Below, in pieces: positions 44,436-52,804 of a stretch of DNA of 64,000 nucleotides. Source of the stretch: Flavobacteriales bacterium (GTDB lineage: Bacteria > Bacteroidota > Bacteroidia > Flavobacteriales_D > Parvicellaceae); assembly GCA_029251405.1 (NCBI GenBank), contig JAQXDK010000036.1:1-64000 (forward strand), given 5' to 3'. Every line of letters starts with the position of its first letter. Position 1 is the stretch's first letter. Under the pieces are notes generated by a model. That model ran no database searches. It saw only the letters and a program-made list of their open reading frames with translations, and was not told the origin of the DNA. The translations under genes and the position numbers were made by a program.

Positions 44436-45434
44436 ATGAAAAGAAGAGATTTTGTCAAAATTGGGGGTCTTGGAGCTACTGCAATAATCATCGAAGGGTG
44501 TAACGCATCTGGGAAACCTGAAAAAAAAGAAATCTTACCATTAGTTGATTTAAATGAAACAAAAGTTATATCAACATGGAGTTCTGGCTTAAAAGCTAAT
44601 AAGACTGCCATAAAAATTTTGAAAAATAACGGTTCTGCATTAGACGCCATAGAAAAAGGGCTTAATGTCGTAGAATCTGATCCAGAGAATACCAGCGTTG
44701 GTGTTGGAGGATTACCAGATGCTAACGGAAATGTAACCTTAGATGCCTGTATAATGGACCATAATTTTAATTGTGGTTCTGTCAGCTACATCAAAAACAT
44801 TGAAAACCCTATATCGGTTGCCAGAAAAGTAATGGAAGAAACACCACACATTATGTTGAGTGGAAAAGGTGCTTACGAATTTGCTTTGAAGAATGGATTC
44901 AGTCATAAAAACCTACTGACTGAGAGTTCAAAAAAAAGTTGGGAAGATTGGAAAAAAGAAAATAATTATAAACTTCCTGCAATAAATCATGAAAATCACG
45001 ACACTATTGCAATGATAGCTATGGACCGTAAAGGGAATATGGCTACAGGTTGTACTACCAGCGGATGGGCCTATAAGATGGAAGGAAGAGTTGGGGATTC
45101 TCCCATTATTGGATCTGGTGTTTATTTAGATAACGAAGTAGGCGCTGCTTGTGCAACAGGACTTGGAGAAGCAATTATTAAAATTTGTGGTTCCCATGCA
45201 ATAGTAGAACTTATGAGAAATGGGGTAAGTCCGCAACAAGCATGTAAAATAGCAGTTGAAAGAATCAAAAAATCAAATAAAGATTTAAAAGATTTACAAG
45301 TAGGCTTTATTGCTATGAACAAAAAAGGAGAAATTGGATCTTATAGCTTATATTCAGGTTTCAATTATGCATATCAAGATATCCAAAGATCTAAACTCAT
45401 CGATAGTCAATATGATCTTGATTGGGAAAACTAG
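44436..45434 (+). CDS. N4-(beta-N-acetylglucosaminyl)-L-asparaginase (glycosylasparaginase)
   Basis: A 332-residue Ntn-hydrolase that splits the GlcNAc-Asn bond left when N-glycoproteins are degraded. The auto-cleavage site is Asp189-Thr190 in NHDTIAM; Thr190 becomes the nucleophile. GGLPDANGNVTLDACIMD (about 91-108) and GCTTSGWAYKMEGRVGDSP (about 204-222) match the human and Elizabethkingia enzymes. The N-terminus MKRRDFVKIGGLGATAIIIEGC looks like a Tat-type lipoprotein signal with Cys22, so the enzyme is exported. It starts an overlapping trio with GH20 and CutC. Confidence 0.93.
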   Translation: MKRRDFVKIGGLGATAIIIEGCNASGKPEKKEILPLVDLNETKVISTWSSGLKANKTAIKILKNNGSALDAIEKGLNVVESDPENTSVGVGGLPDANGNVTLDACIMDHNFNCGSVSYIKNIENPISVARKVMEETPHIMLSGKGAYEFALKNGFSHKNLLTESSKKSWEDWKKENNYKLPAINHENHDTIAMIAMDRKGNMATGCTTSGWAYKMEGRVGDSPIIGSGVYLDNEVGAACATGLGEAIIKICGSHAIVELMRNGVSPQQACKIAVERIKKSNKDLKDLQVGFIAMNKKGEIGSYSLYSGFNYAYQDIQRSKLIDSQYDLDWEN

Positions 45435-47643
45435 ACAGCTAATTCCTGTAATTTTTCTAATTATTATAACTTCTTGTAGCTCATCAAAAAAAAATAATTT
45501 AAATGTTTCTATAATTCCCAAACCTTCTAAAATGATTTTAGAAGACAAACTTTTCAAGTGTTCTCAATTTATTTACAAAAAAAAATCTGAAATTAACAAC
45601 AGACTAAATTTACTTGATAGTAGTATTCAACATTATTATCGAAGTGAAAAAAGTTTTTTTTCTTCGGGAGCAAATCCCAATTTATTCATTGAAATAAAAA
45701 AAGACTCATTAGTAGCTAAAAACTATTACCATTTAAAAGTGGAAAGTGAATCTATTACGTTAACTGGAGATTCCAAGGGAGTGTTCTATGGGCTCCAATC
45801 TTTAAGGCAATTAATTTATTTAAATAACAAGACCATAGATGAAAATATTAAAATACCATGTGTTGAAATCACAGATAGTAACTTCTTTAGTCACAGAGGA
45901 ATGTTATTGGATTGTTGTAGGCATTTTTTCTCGGTTAAAACCATTAAGAAATATATTGATTTACTAGCATTTTATAAAATGAATGTTTTGCACTGGCATT
46001 TGACCGAAGATCAAGGTTGGAGAGTGGAAATCGATCAATACCCAAAATTAAATAGTATTGGTTCCTACAGATTGGATTCAACTGGAAAATATGGTGGCTA
46101 TTATTCAAAGAAAGATATTAGAGAAATCATAAATTATGCTGAAGAAAGATATATAGAGGTAATTCCTGAAATAGAGCTACCTGGACACTCCTCAGCAGCA
46201 ATTGCTTCATACCCTTATCTGTCCTGTAAACAAGATCCTATTGATGTTACAACATCTTGGGGTGTTTTTAAAGACATCTATTGCGCAGGAAACGACTCTG
46301 TTTTTATTTTTTTAGAAAATGTTTTAAATGAAATTGTGGAACTTTTTCCAAGTGACCGAATACATATTGGGGGTGATGAAGCTCCCAAGATTAGATGGCA
46401 AGAATGTCCGAGATGTCAAAAAAGAATGAACGAAAATAATTTAACTAATGAAAGTGAGCTTCAAAGTTATTTTATTGAGAGAATTGCTAAAATTTTAAAA
46501 ATAAAAAATAAAAAAACTATTGGTTGGGACGAAATATTAGAAAGTGAAATTGAAGGAGATGTGACTATACAATCTTGGCGTGGGATTTCAGGTGGTGTTC
46601 AAGCTGTTAAAGAAGGGAAAAAAGCAATTATGTCTCCAACTTCTCATTGCTATTTCGATTATAATATTAATTCGATTGATTTAGAAAAAGTATACAACTT
46701 CAAACTTTTAGATGATAATTTAAATTCACAAGAAAAAAAACTAGTCATCGGAGGAGAATGTAATTTATGGAGTGAGAAAATTCCAAACGAAGAAAAGTTG
46801 GATCAACAAGCTTTTCCAAGATTATTGGCAATGAGTGAAGTATTGTGGTCGTCGGGAAATAAAAATTATTTGCAATTTCAAGAAAGAGTTGAGCATCATT
46901 ACAACATACTTAATCAATTAAATGTGAAATACGGTATCGAAGCAATACCTGTCGATATTGAAGTTAAAGCAGATGTGAAAAGTGTTTATGCAAAAGTTTC
47001 GTCTAAAATTAAAAATCTAAAATTCTTCTATCACTTAAACGATACATTAATAGAAGAGATTAAACAAAATGACAGCATCCATATTACTAAAAATGAGGTT
47101 TTATCCGTTCAAGCTTTTAAAAATAATATTAGGTACGGAAATGAAGCTATTCAAAAAATTGCCGTTCATAAGGGCTTAAGTGGTAGTATCAATTACAGAT
47201 ATCCATATCACCTTACATACCAAGCCAGTGGAAAAAAATCCTTAGTAGATGGGAAATTAGGAGGGTTGGATTTTAAAGATGGGAATTGGCAAGGCTTTTA
47301 TGGAACTAATTTGGATGTTTCAATTACTCTCGACACTATTTCCCAAGTAAATAACGTATCTCTAAATTTTTACCAATACATTAATTCTTGGATAGTTTTT
47401 CCTAAAAAAATTAAATTATTGACTTCTAATGATTTGATAAAATGGAATGAAGTTGGAATAATTAATGATTTTGATGAAATTACAAAAAGAGGTAAACTCA
47501 TTAAAAGTGCATCTTTTAAAAATTTAAATCTCAATTCTAAGCACTTAAGATTAGTTGCTGAGAATTTTAAAAGACTTCCAGACTGGCACGAAGCAGCAGG
47601 TTCAAATAGTTGGTTATTTACGGATGAAATTATGATAGAATGA
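45412..47643 (+). CDS. GH20 beta-N-acetylhexosaminidase, lipoprotein, with C-terminal discoidin-like module
   Basis: Starting at ATG 45412 (earlier in-frame ATGs only add non-signal sequence) it has 743 residues and a lipoprotein signal ending at TSC (about residue 22). A GH20b N-terminal domain is followed by the catalytic TIM barrel (about 150-500) with the catalytic pair Asp322-Glu323 in HIGGDEAPK and MNVLHWHLTEDQGW upstream. The last ~150 residues (ASGKKSLVDGKLGG...WQGFYG) form a discoidin/F5-8C-like module shared with the GH92 gene at 48309. It removes terminal GlcNAc or GalNAc. It overlaps glycosylasparaginase by 23 bases and cutC by 4. Confidence 0.94.
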   Translation: MILIGKTRQLIPVIFLIIITSCSSSKKNNLNVSIIPKPSKMILEDKLFKCSQFIYKKKSEINNRLNLLDSSIQHYYRSEKSFFSSGANPNLFIEIKKDSLVAKNYYHLKVESESITLTGDSKGVFYGLQSLRQLIYLNNKTIDENIKIPCVEITDSNFFSHRGMLLDCCRHFFSVKTIKKYIDLLAFYKMNVLHWHLTEDQGWRVEIDQYPKLNSIGSYRLDSTGKYGGYYSKKDIREIINYAEERYIEVIPEIELPGHSSAAIASYPYLSCKQDPIDVTTSWGVFKDIYCAGNDSVFIFLENVLNEIVELFPSDRIHIGGDEAPKIRWQECPRCQKRMNENNLTNESELQSYFIERIAKILKIKNKKTIGWDEILESEIEGDVTIQSWRGISGGVQAVKEGKKAIMSPTSHCYFDYNINSIDLEKVYNFKLLDDNLNSQEKKLVIGGECNLWSEKIPNEEKLDQQAFPRLLAMSEVLWSSGNKNYLQFQERVEHHYNILNQLNVKYGIEAIPVDIEVKADVKSVYAKVSSKIKNLKFFYHLNDTLIEEIKQNDSIHITKNEVLSVQAFKNNIRYGNEAIQKIAVHKGLSGSINYRYPYHLTYQASGKKSLVDGKLGGLDFKDGNWQGFYGTNLDVSITLDTISQVNNVSLNFYQYINSWIVFPKKIKLLTSNDLIKWNEVGIINDFDEITKRGKLIKSASFKNLNLNSKHLRLVAENFKRLPDWHEAAGSNSWLFTDEIMIE

Positions 47644-48296
47644 TTTTAGAAGCTTGCGTCTCATCAAAGCAAGGATTAACTCTAGCTAGTAAATTGAAAA
47701 TCCCTAGAATAGAATTGTGTCAAAATCTACAACTTGATGGACTAACCCCTTCAAGTGAACTACAAAAAATAGCAAAAAACACATTTAGAGGTGAAAATTT
47801 TGTGATGATAAGACCGCATGCAAATGGGTTTCATTATAATAAAAAAGATGTTTTAAAAATGATAAAATCAATTCATTTAGCAAAAAAAAATAATGCTAAA
47901 GGCGTGGTATTTGGTGCATTAAAAAATAACAGTATTGATTTTGAGGTAAATGAAGAAATTTTAAAAATCTCAAAAAATTTAGGACTTCTATGTACGTTTC
48001 ATAAAGCAATAGACATTTGTTTTGATATTGAAAAAAGTACCATGCAGTTGTCTGACATGGGATTTGATTGGCTACTAAGCTCAGGTGGAAAGAAAAATGC
48101 AGAACAAGGTATTGAAAACCTCAAGTCTATGGTGAATCTCAAAAATAGAAAAATTAAAATCTTAGCAGGTGGCGGAATTTCTAGTAAAAATTGCAAAAAA
48201 TTCTCATCGATTGGTGTAGAGGGAATTCATTTTAGTATTGATAAAAAAATGGATTTAGGATTTAATAAGTTTCAAAAAATTATAAATAATTTATGA
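47640..48296 (+). CDS. cutC: CutC-family TIM-barrel protein
   Basis: A 218-residue cytoplasmic (beta/alpha)8 protein with the family pattern: LEACVSSKQGLTLASK at the start, RIELCQNLQLDGLTPS, MIRPHANGFHYN, KGVVFGALKNNSIDFE, TFHKAIDIC and ILAGGGISSKNC. CutC was named for copper tolerance in E. coli, but that role is disputed. Here its ATG overlaps the stop of a GH20 gene by four bases, after glycosylasparaginase, so a role in sugar or amino-sugar breakdown is more natural in this context. No copper transporter or chaperone gene is near. It faces GH92 with 12 bases between stops. Confidence 0.9.
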   Translation: MILEACVSSKQGLTLASKLKIPRIELCQNLQLDGLTPSSELQKIAKNTFRGENFVMIRPHANGFHYNKKDVLKMIKSIHLAKKNNAKGVVFGALKNNSIDFEVNEEILKISKNLGLLCTFHKAIDICFDIEKSTMQLSDMGFDWLLSSGGKKNAEQGIENLKSMVNLKNRKIKILAGGGISSKNCKKFSSIGVEGIHFSIDKKMDLGFNKFQKIINNL

Positions 48297-48308
48297 GCTA
48301 TTTAATAA

Positions 48309-51200
48309 TTACAGAATTGTAATTTCGTCAAAAAACAACCACGATGTTCCTCCACTTCCCAAATGCCAAGAAGGACATTTCCCATAATTACTAGCCTTTA
48401 TTTTTATGTATTTTGCCTTTATAGATTTACTTAATTTTAATTCAAATTGATGAATTAATGATTCTGAAGTATTGTCAGAAATATGATGAATTACTTTTGC
48501 TAAAGACTTATAATTTACACCGTCTACAGACGCTAAATATTCTACTTGTTTAGGAAGCCAAATCCATGATTTAACGTCTTGAATAGCTCCAATATTTAAG
48601 TAATTAATAAAGTCCGTAGATCCTAAGTCCACTACCGATTCAAAATCATCTCCATAAAAGCCTTGCCATCTCCCCGTTAGATAATTATTAGGACCTTTTA
48701 AACCATCAACTAATGCATTATTACCGCCAGCATCGTACTGATTACTGTAATTGGTTTTTAGTTGTATTTCTCTTCTTTGATTAAATTTTAGAAAAAACGC
48801 AGACTCGACCTTACTTACTTTATCCCCTTTTTTAGAATAACATAAAATAGTGTCTGTTTTATTTAAGTAAAAAGGAGACTTGTAAGGCACGTATTGGATA
48901 TCATCTGTTTTCTTATAAAAAATTTGAGTATTTGTTTCTGCTTCAATTTTTAACAATATTGAATCTTTAAAAGTATTAGAGCTAGCAACAACTCTGGGAT
49001 TTATTAAAATTTTCTGATTTTCTGATAATTCTGTCAAATAATAATTCTCTTTTGACCATTTCGTATTTGGTTGATTAGTTTTAGAGATGGTCAAAACTCC
49101 ACCATCAAGTATTTCATTTATGTGTAAATAGTTTCTGTCAAGAGTCTTTCCGTTTAGCTGAACGTTTTTTATGTAAATAAAAGATGGATCGTTATTATTG
49201 GTCAAAATTTTAAATGTTTTACCGTTCTCTAAATTCAAAGTTATCTGCTCAAAATATGGTGTTTGAATAATGTAAAAAGGATCTCCTGGATTAGCATCAA
49301 AAAGACCAATTGAACTCAGTACATACCATGCAGACATTTGACCACAGTCCTCATTTCCAATAATTCCGCTAGGATTGGTAGTATACATATTATTTAAAAT
49401 ATGATTTACTTTTAATTGGGATTTATAAGGTTTTCCAATTGAATTGTATAAATAAGCCATGTAATGACTAGGCTCATTCCCATGAGCATACTGGCCTAAA
49501 AGACCTGTAATATCTGCTTGATTTCTACCCTCTAAGTTGGAGTTAACTGTAAATAACTCATCCAACTTATTCTCAAAGAATTCACGCCCACCATGTAAAT
49601 CAATGAGTCCCTTAATATCGTGTGGAACAAAGAAACTATACTGCCAAGAATTTGCTTCTGTAAAGTTGTAGTTTACTTCAGAAGGAATAAATCCTGTTTT
49701 CCAATTTCCGTTGGTTTTTGGCTGCATTAAACCAGAATTTATGTTGAATAAATTTTTGTAAGATTGGGATCTATTTACATATTCGTATAAAGTATTGGTA
49801 TCATTAAATAGTTGCGCCATTTTAAAAATACACCAATCGTTGTAGGAATATTCTAAAGTTTTAGAAACAGATTCTGGCTCTTCAAAAGAAGATATATAGC
49901 CCCTATTCTTAAATTCTGGAATACCTAATTCTTGTCTATTAGAGACTTGTAACATAGCGCTGTAAAGTTCATCATAATTACTGTAATTTACACCTTTTAC
50001 ATAGGCATCCAATATAACAGAAACGACATGATAGCCTATCATGCAACCTGTATAATTTGCACACAATTCCCATATGGGCAACTGTCCTCCATTGTTGAAT
50101 TGGTTTAGAAAAGTATTTAAAAATAAACCTGTTTTTTGGCGCTCTATTAAATTAAATAATGGATGTGTTGATCTAAATGTATCCCAAAGTGAAAAAACTG
50201 TAAAATTATCCACAGAATCGTTATGAATAAATCCATCTGTAGATCTATAGTCACCATTAACATCACTGATTGTATTTGGTGCAATCATGGTGTGGTACAT
50301 AGATGTGTAAAAGATTTCTTTTAAAGAATCTCTTTTAGTTGAAATTTCAATTTTTGAAAGTTGTTTATTCCATGAGTTCTGTGCAGCATTTTTAAAATCT
50401 TCAAAATTCCAATTTTCTGCTTCTTTATTTAAGTTGTCTCGGGCATTTGACTCGCTTACAGTAGAAATCCCTACCTTAACCGTCAACGATTTATCTTTTA
50501 AATCATCGAATTTTAAAAATACTTTAGTAGGGTTTTCCGGTTTGTTAAGTGAGTATTTAAAATCTTCAGAAAATTCTAAATAAAAATAAAAGTGTTGTTC
50601 ATCAGCCCAAGATTTAGAAATTCTTTTTCCACAAATTGAATTTTCATTAAGAATTTCAAGATTCCAATCTAAAAGGATGTCTCTATGTTCTAAATCAAGT
50701 ACAACACTTGGAATCGAGTTTTTTTTATTAAAAGTATACTCATGAATACCTACTCTCTTGGTACTTGTTAGTTTACATTTAATATCGTGCTTATCTAATA
50801 ACACTTCATAAAAGCCAGCTTCTGCAATTTCATTTTCTTTTTGAAATTTAGAACTGTAATTTGGAGAGGTTGAATCCTTATGACCTTTATTAAAATTTAC
50901 CATTCCCATTGTTGGCATTAATAACAAGTCACAATAATCACCTATCCCTGTTCCGCTTAAATGAGTATGACTAAATCCATAGATAATGGAATCTGAGAAA
51001 TGGTATCCTGAACATCCATCCCAACCTTCAACTCTAGTATCAGGGCTTAACTGAACCATTCCAAAAGGAACAGTTGCACCAGGAAAAGTGTGTCCATGTC
51101 CACCAGTTCCAATAAATGGGTTGACATACTTGTAAAGAGCATTGGGATTTGAAGAACAACCCAATAGAAAAACAAAAATAAACCACAGTAATTTTTTCAT
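48309..51200 (-). CDS. GH92 alpha-mannosidase, lipoprotein, with chitobiase-C and discoidin-like C-terminal modules
   Basis: A 963-residue protein with a lipoprotein signal ending at Cys15 (LLGC). GH92 marks are VNPFIGTGGHGHTFPGATVPFG (about 25-45), FSLWDTFRSTHP (about 335-346) and GNEDCGQMSAWYVLSS (about 635-650), which holds the catalytic acid and Ca-binding residues. GH92 enzymes are calcium-dependent exo-mannosidases on mannose-terminated N-glycans. Residues about 755-820 resemble the chitobiase C-terminal domain, and the last ~140 (WQGFYGDDFESVVDLG) match the tail module of the neighbouring GH20. The MFS transporter gene lies 15 bases upstream. Confidence 0.94.
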   Translation of the reverse strand: MKKLLWFIFVFLLGCSSNPNALYKYVNPFIGTGGHGHTFPGATVPFGMVQLSPDTRVEGWDGCSGYHFSDSIIYGFSHTHLSGTGIGDYCDLLLMPTMGMVNFNKGHKDSTSPNYSSKFQKENEIAEAGFYEVLLDKHDIKCKLTSTKRVGIHEYTFNKKNSIPSVVLDLEHRDILLDWNLEILNENSICGKRISKSWADEQHFYFYLEFSEDFKYSLNKPENPTKVFLKFDDLKDKSLTVKVGISTVSESNARDNLNKEAENWNFEDFKNAAQNSWNKQLSKIEISTKRDSLKEIFYTSMYHTMIAPNTISDVNGDYRSTDGFIHNDSVDNFTVFSLWDTFRSTHPLFNLIERQKTGLFLNTFLNQFNNGGQLPIWELCANYTGCMIGYHVVSVILDAYVKGVNYSNYDELYSAMLQVSNRQELGIPEFKNRGYISSFEEPESVSKTLEYSYNDWCIFKMAQLFNDTNTLYEYVNRSQSYKNLFNINSGLMQPKTNGNWKTGFIPSEVNYNFTEANSWQYSFFVPHDIKGLIDLHGGREFFENKLDELFTVNSNLEGRNQADITGLLGQYAHGNEPSHYMAYLYNSIGKPYKSQLKVNHILNNMYTTNPSGIIGNEDCGQMSAWYVLSSIGLFDANPGDPFYIIQTPYFEQITLNLENGKTFKILTNNNDPSFIYIKNVQLNGKTLDRNYLHINEILDGGVLTISKTNQPNTKWSKENYYLTELSENQKILINPRVVASSNTFKDSILLKIEAETNTQIFYKKTDDIQYVPYKSPFYLNKTDTILCYSKKGDKVSKVESAFFLKFNQRREIQLKTNYSNQYDAGGNNALVDGLKGPNNYLTGRWQGFYGDDFESVVDLGSTDFINYLNIGAIQDVKSWIWLPKQVEYLASVDGVNYKSLAKVIHHISDNTSESLIHQFELKLSKSIKAKYIKIKASNYGKCPSWHLGSGGTSWLFFDEITIL

Positions 51201-51215
51201 TCTAAAAAGTTAAAA

Positions 51216-52643
51216 TTAATGTGAAATCACATCTGTGTTAGATGCTAAATCAACACCTTGTTTTTTAAGTGTTCTATTAACTGAAAAAGCAAAGAAAAAA
51301 AGATAGGCAAAGCAGCAAACTCCTACCCAATATGAATGTTGAATGCCTAATAAATTGTCACTAGCTAATGCACCTTGTATCGTTGAAATAAAACCACCTC
51401 CCATAATCATCATAATTAATAAGCTAGATGCTGTATTTGTTTTATCCTTTAATCCCGCGATTCCAAGTGTGAAAATACAAGGCCATAAGGTACTACAGAA
51501 TAAACCTACAGTGATAAATGCAAAAACACTTACTAGACCCGTAGAAAAAATACCAACAACAAGAGCTATGCTACCGAAAGCTGAGTATATCATTACTTGA
51601 TTAACAGGGTTACCTTTACTTGATTTATCAGCAATAATCAACAATACTACAAGAGCTATGTAAGGAAGAAATTGAGACATTTCATTACCCGCAATCCAAT
51701 TAACAAAAAGAAAAATTCCAAATGCAACGAAAGGAAGAACAAAACCCAAAATAGATTTTAAACTTTTAGAAATATTGAAAGCTCCTGCAGCAGACGTCCA
51801 TCTTCCAATCATAAGACTTGCCCAAAATAAAGAAACAAAAGGAGCGACTCCACTTTCTTCTGTACCTAATTCATATTTCATAAATTCTGGTAAGTTACTT
51901 GCGGTGGACACTTCTACGCCAACGTAAAGAAATATAGCAATCATTCCTAAAACTACTTGAGGATATTTAAGGGTTGCCAGAACATTTCCACCTCCCGATT
52001 CATTTTTTTCAGTTAAGCGATCTGGGACTGATGAAAATTTAAAAACGACAGCTGCAATAACAAAAGCTGCACCTAAAAATAAATAAGGTGTTTGAACTGC
52101 TTGTAAATTTAAAGTGGTGGAACCTGAATTTAAACTTCCAAAAATGGCAAAAGAAACAATCACAGGTCCAATAGTAGTCCCGACATTATTTATTCCTCCA
52201 GCTAAACTTAAACGCATATTCCCCTTTGAAGGATCGCCCATTTGTATCGCTAATGGATTTGCAGCTATTTGTTGTAAGGAAAAACCAAGACCTACAATAA
52301 ATAAACCCGAAATAAGTAATGGAAAAGATTCATTATTTGAGGCAGGAATAAATAAAAGCGTGCCTAATGCGGAAATTAATAGGCCCAATGAAAGACCATT
52401 TCTGTATCCAATCAAATTAAGAATATCCCTCTTAATTATTGAAGAAATACCAAAATACATAAGTGAACCTACTGTATAGGCAATGTAAAAAGCCAACGAT
52501 ATTAATTGAGATTCAAATTGACTTAAGCTTAACGCTTTTTTAAAAACAGGAATGAGAATGTCGTTACTTGCTGCCACAAAACCCCAAAAGAAAAAAATGG
52601 AAATCAGAGTTGAAAATGCGCCAATATTAATTTTTTTGTTCAT
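51216..52643 (-). CDS. Sugar/H+ symporter of the FHS (FucP-like) MFS family
   Basis: A 475-residue inner-membrane transporter with twelve transmembrane segments. The family shows in GFVAASNDILIPVFKKAL (about 20-37), SFYIAYTVGSL-type helix 2, and PLAIQMGDPSKGNMRLSLAGGINNVGTTIGP (about 130-160), the glycine-rich helix 5 region of FucP/GluP proteins. Members carry L-fucose, glucose, mannose or GlcNAc with protons. Given the GH92 gene 15 bases downstream in the same orientation, mannose or GlcNAc is the best guess. It is divergent from the mevalonate operon with a 161-base gap. Confidence 0.9.
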   Translation of the reverse strand: MNKKINIGAFSTLISIFFFWGFVAASNDILIPVFKKALSLSQFESQLISLAFYIAYTVGSLMYFGISSIIKRDILNLIGYRNGLSLGLLISALGTLLFIPASNNESFPLLISGLFIVGLGFSLQQIAANPLAIQMGDPSKGNMRLSLAGGINNVGTTIGPVIVSFAIFGSLNSGSTTLNLQAVQTPYLFLGAAFVIAAVVFKFSSVPDRLTEKNESGGGNVLATLKYPQVVLGMIAIFLYVGVEVSTASNLPEFMKYELGTEESGVAPFVSLFWASLMIGRWTSAAGAFNISKSLKSILGFVLPFVAFGIFLFVNWIAGNEMSQFLPYIALVVLLIIADKSSKGNPVNQVMIYSAFGSIALVVGIFSTGLVSVFAFITVGLFCSTLWPCIFTLGIAGLKDKTNTASSLLIMMIMGGGFISTIQGALASDNLLGIQHSYWVGVCCFAYLFFFAFSVNRTLKKQGVDLASNTDVISH

Positions 52644-52749
52644 AAACTTAAGTTAGTTAAAAAAACCAATATTTACTTCCATCCTCTATCAATTTAACTC
52701 ACTCTAGCCAATATTTTTAGCTTTCATTATTTTTTGTTTAATATTTTGA

Positions 52750-52757
52750 TATATTTG
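52750..52757 (+). promoter_or_regulatory. -7 element TATATTTG upstream of the mevalonate operon
   Basis: An exact TAnnTTTG match 47 bases before the HMG-CoA reductase ATG. Its last base is the first base of an 18-base inverted repeat, so the operator would overlap the promoter. A -33 TTTG at the normal spacing is not seen (the nearest, 52733-52736, is too close). Confidence 0.45.
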
Positions 52758-52774
52758 TTAAACATTTGTTTAAC
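52757..52774. promoter_or_regulatory. Inverted repeat GTTAAAC-ATTT-GTTTAAC in the fucP/mevalonate divergent gap
   Basis: Perfect 7-base arms with a 4-base spacer. The same bases also read as a tandem 11-mer (52753-52763 and 52764-52774) with one mismatch. It adjoins an exact -7 box, so it looks like a repressor operator for the plus-strand operon, or for the minus-strand transporter/GH92 genes. No regulator gene is adjacent. Confidence 0.5.
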
Positions 52775-52804
52775 GTAAATACTTATCGTAAATAAAACAC
52801 TGAA

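Noticed and set aside
45334-45411. N-terminal extension of the GH20 gene
   Set aside because: It overlaps glycosylasparaginase coding sequence and precedes the lipoprotein signal; the start at 45412 is better.
48307-48324. AATTAC...GTAATT hairpin between cutC and GH92
   Set aside because: Six A/T-rich pairs within the GH92 3' coding end; expected by chance.
52114-52479. 121-residue plus-strand frame
   Set aside because: Fully antisense to the symporter gene, Pro/Lys-rich as expected for a shadow of membrane-helix codons.
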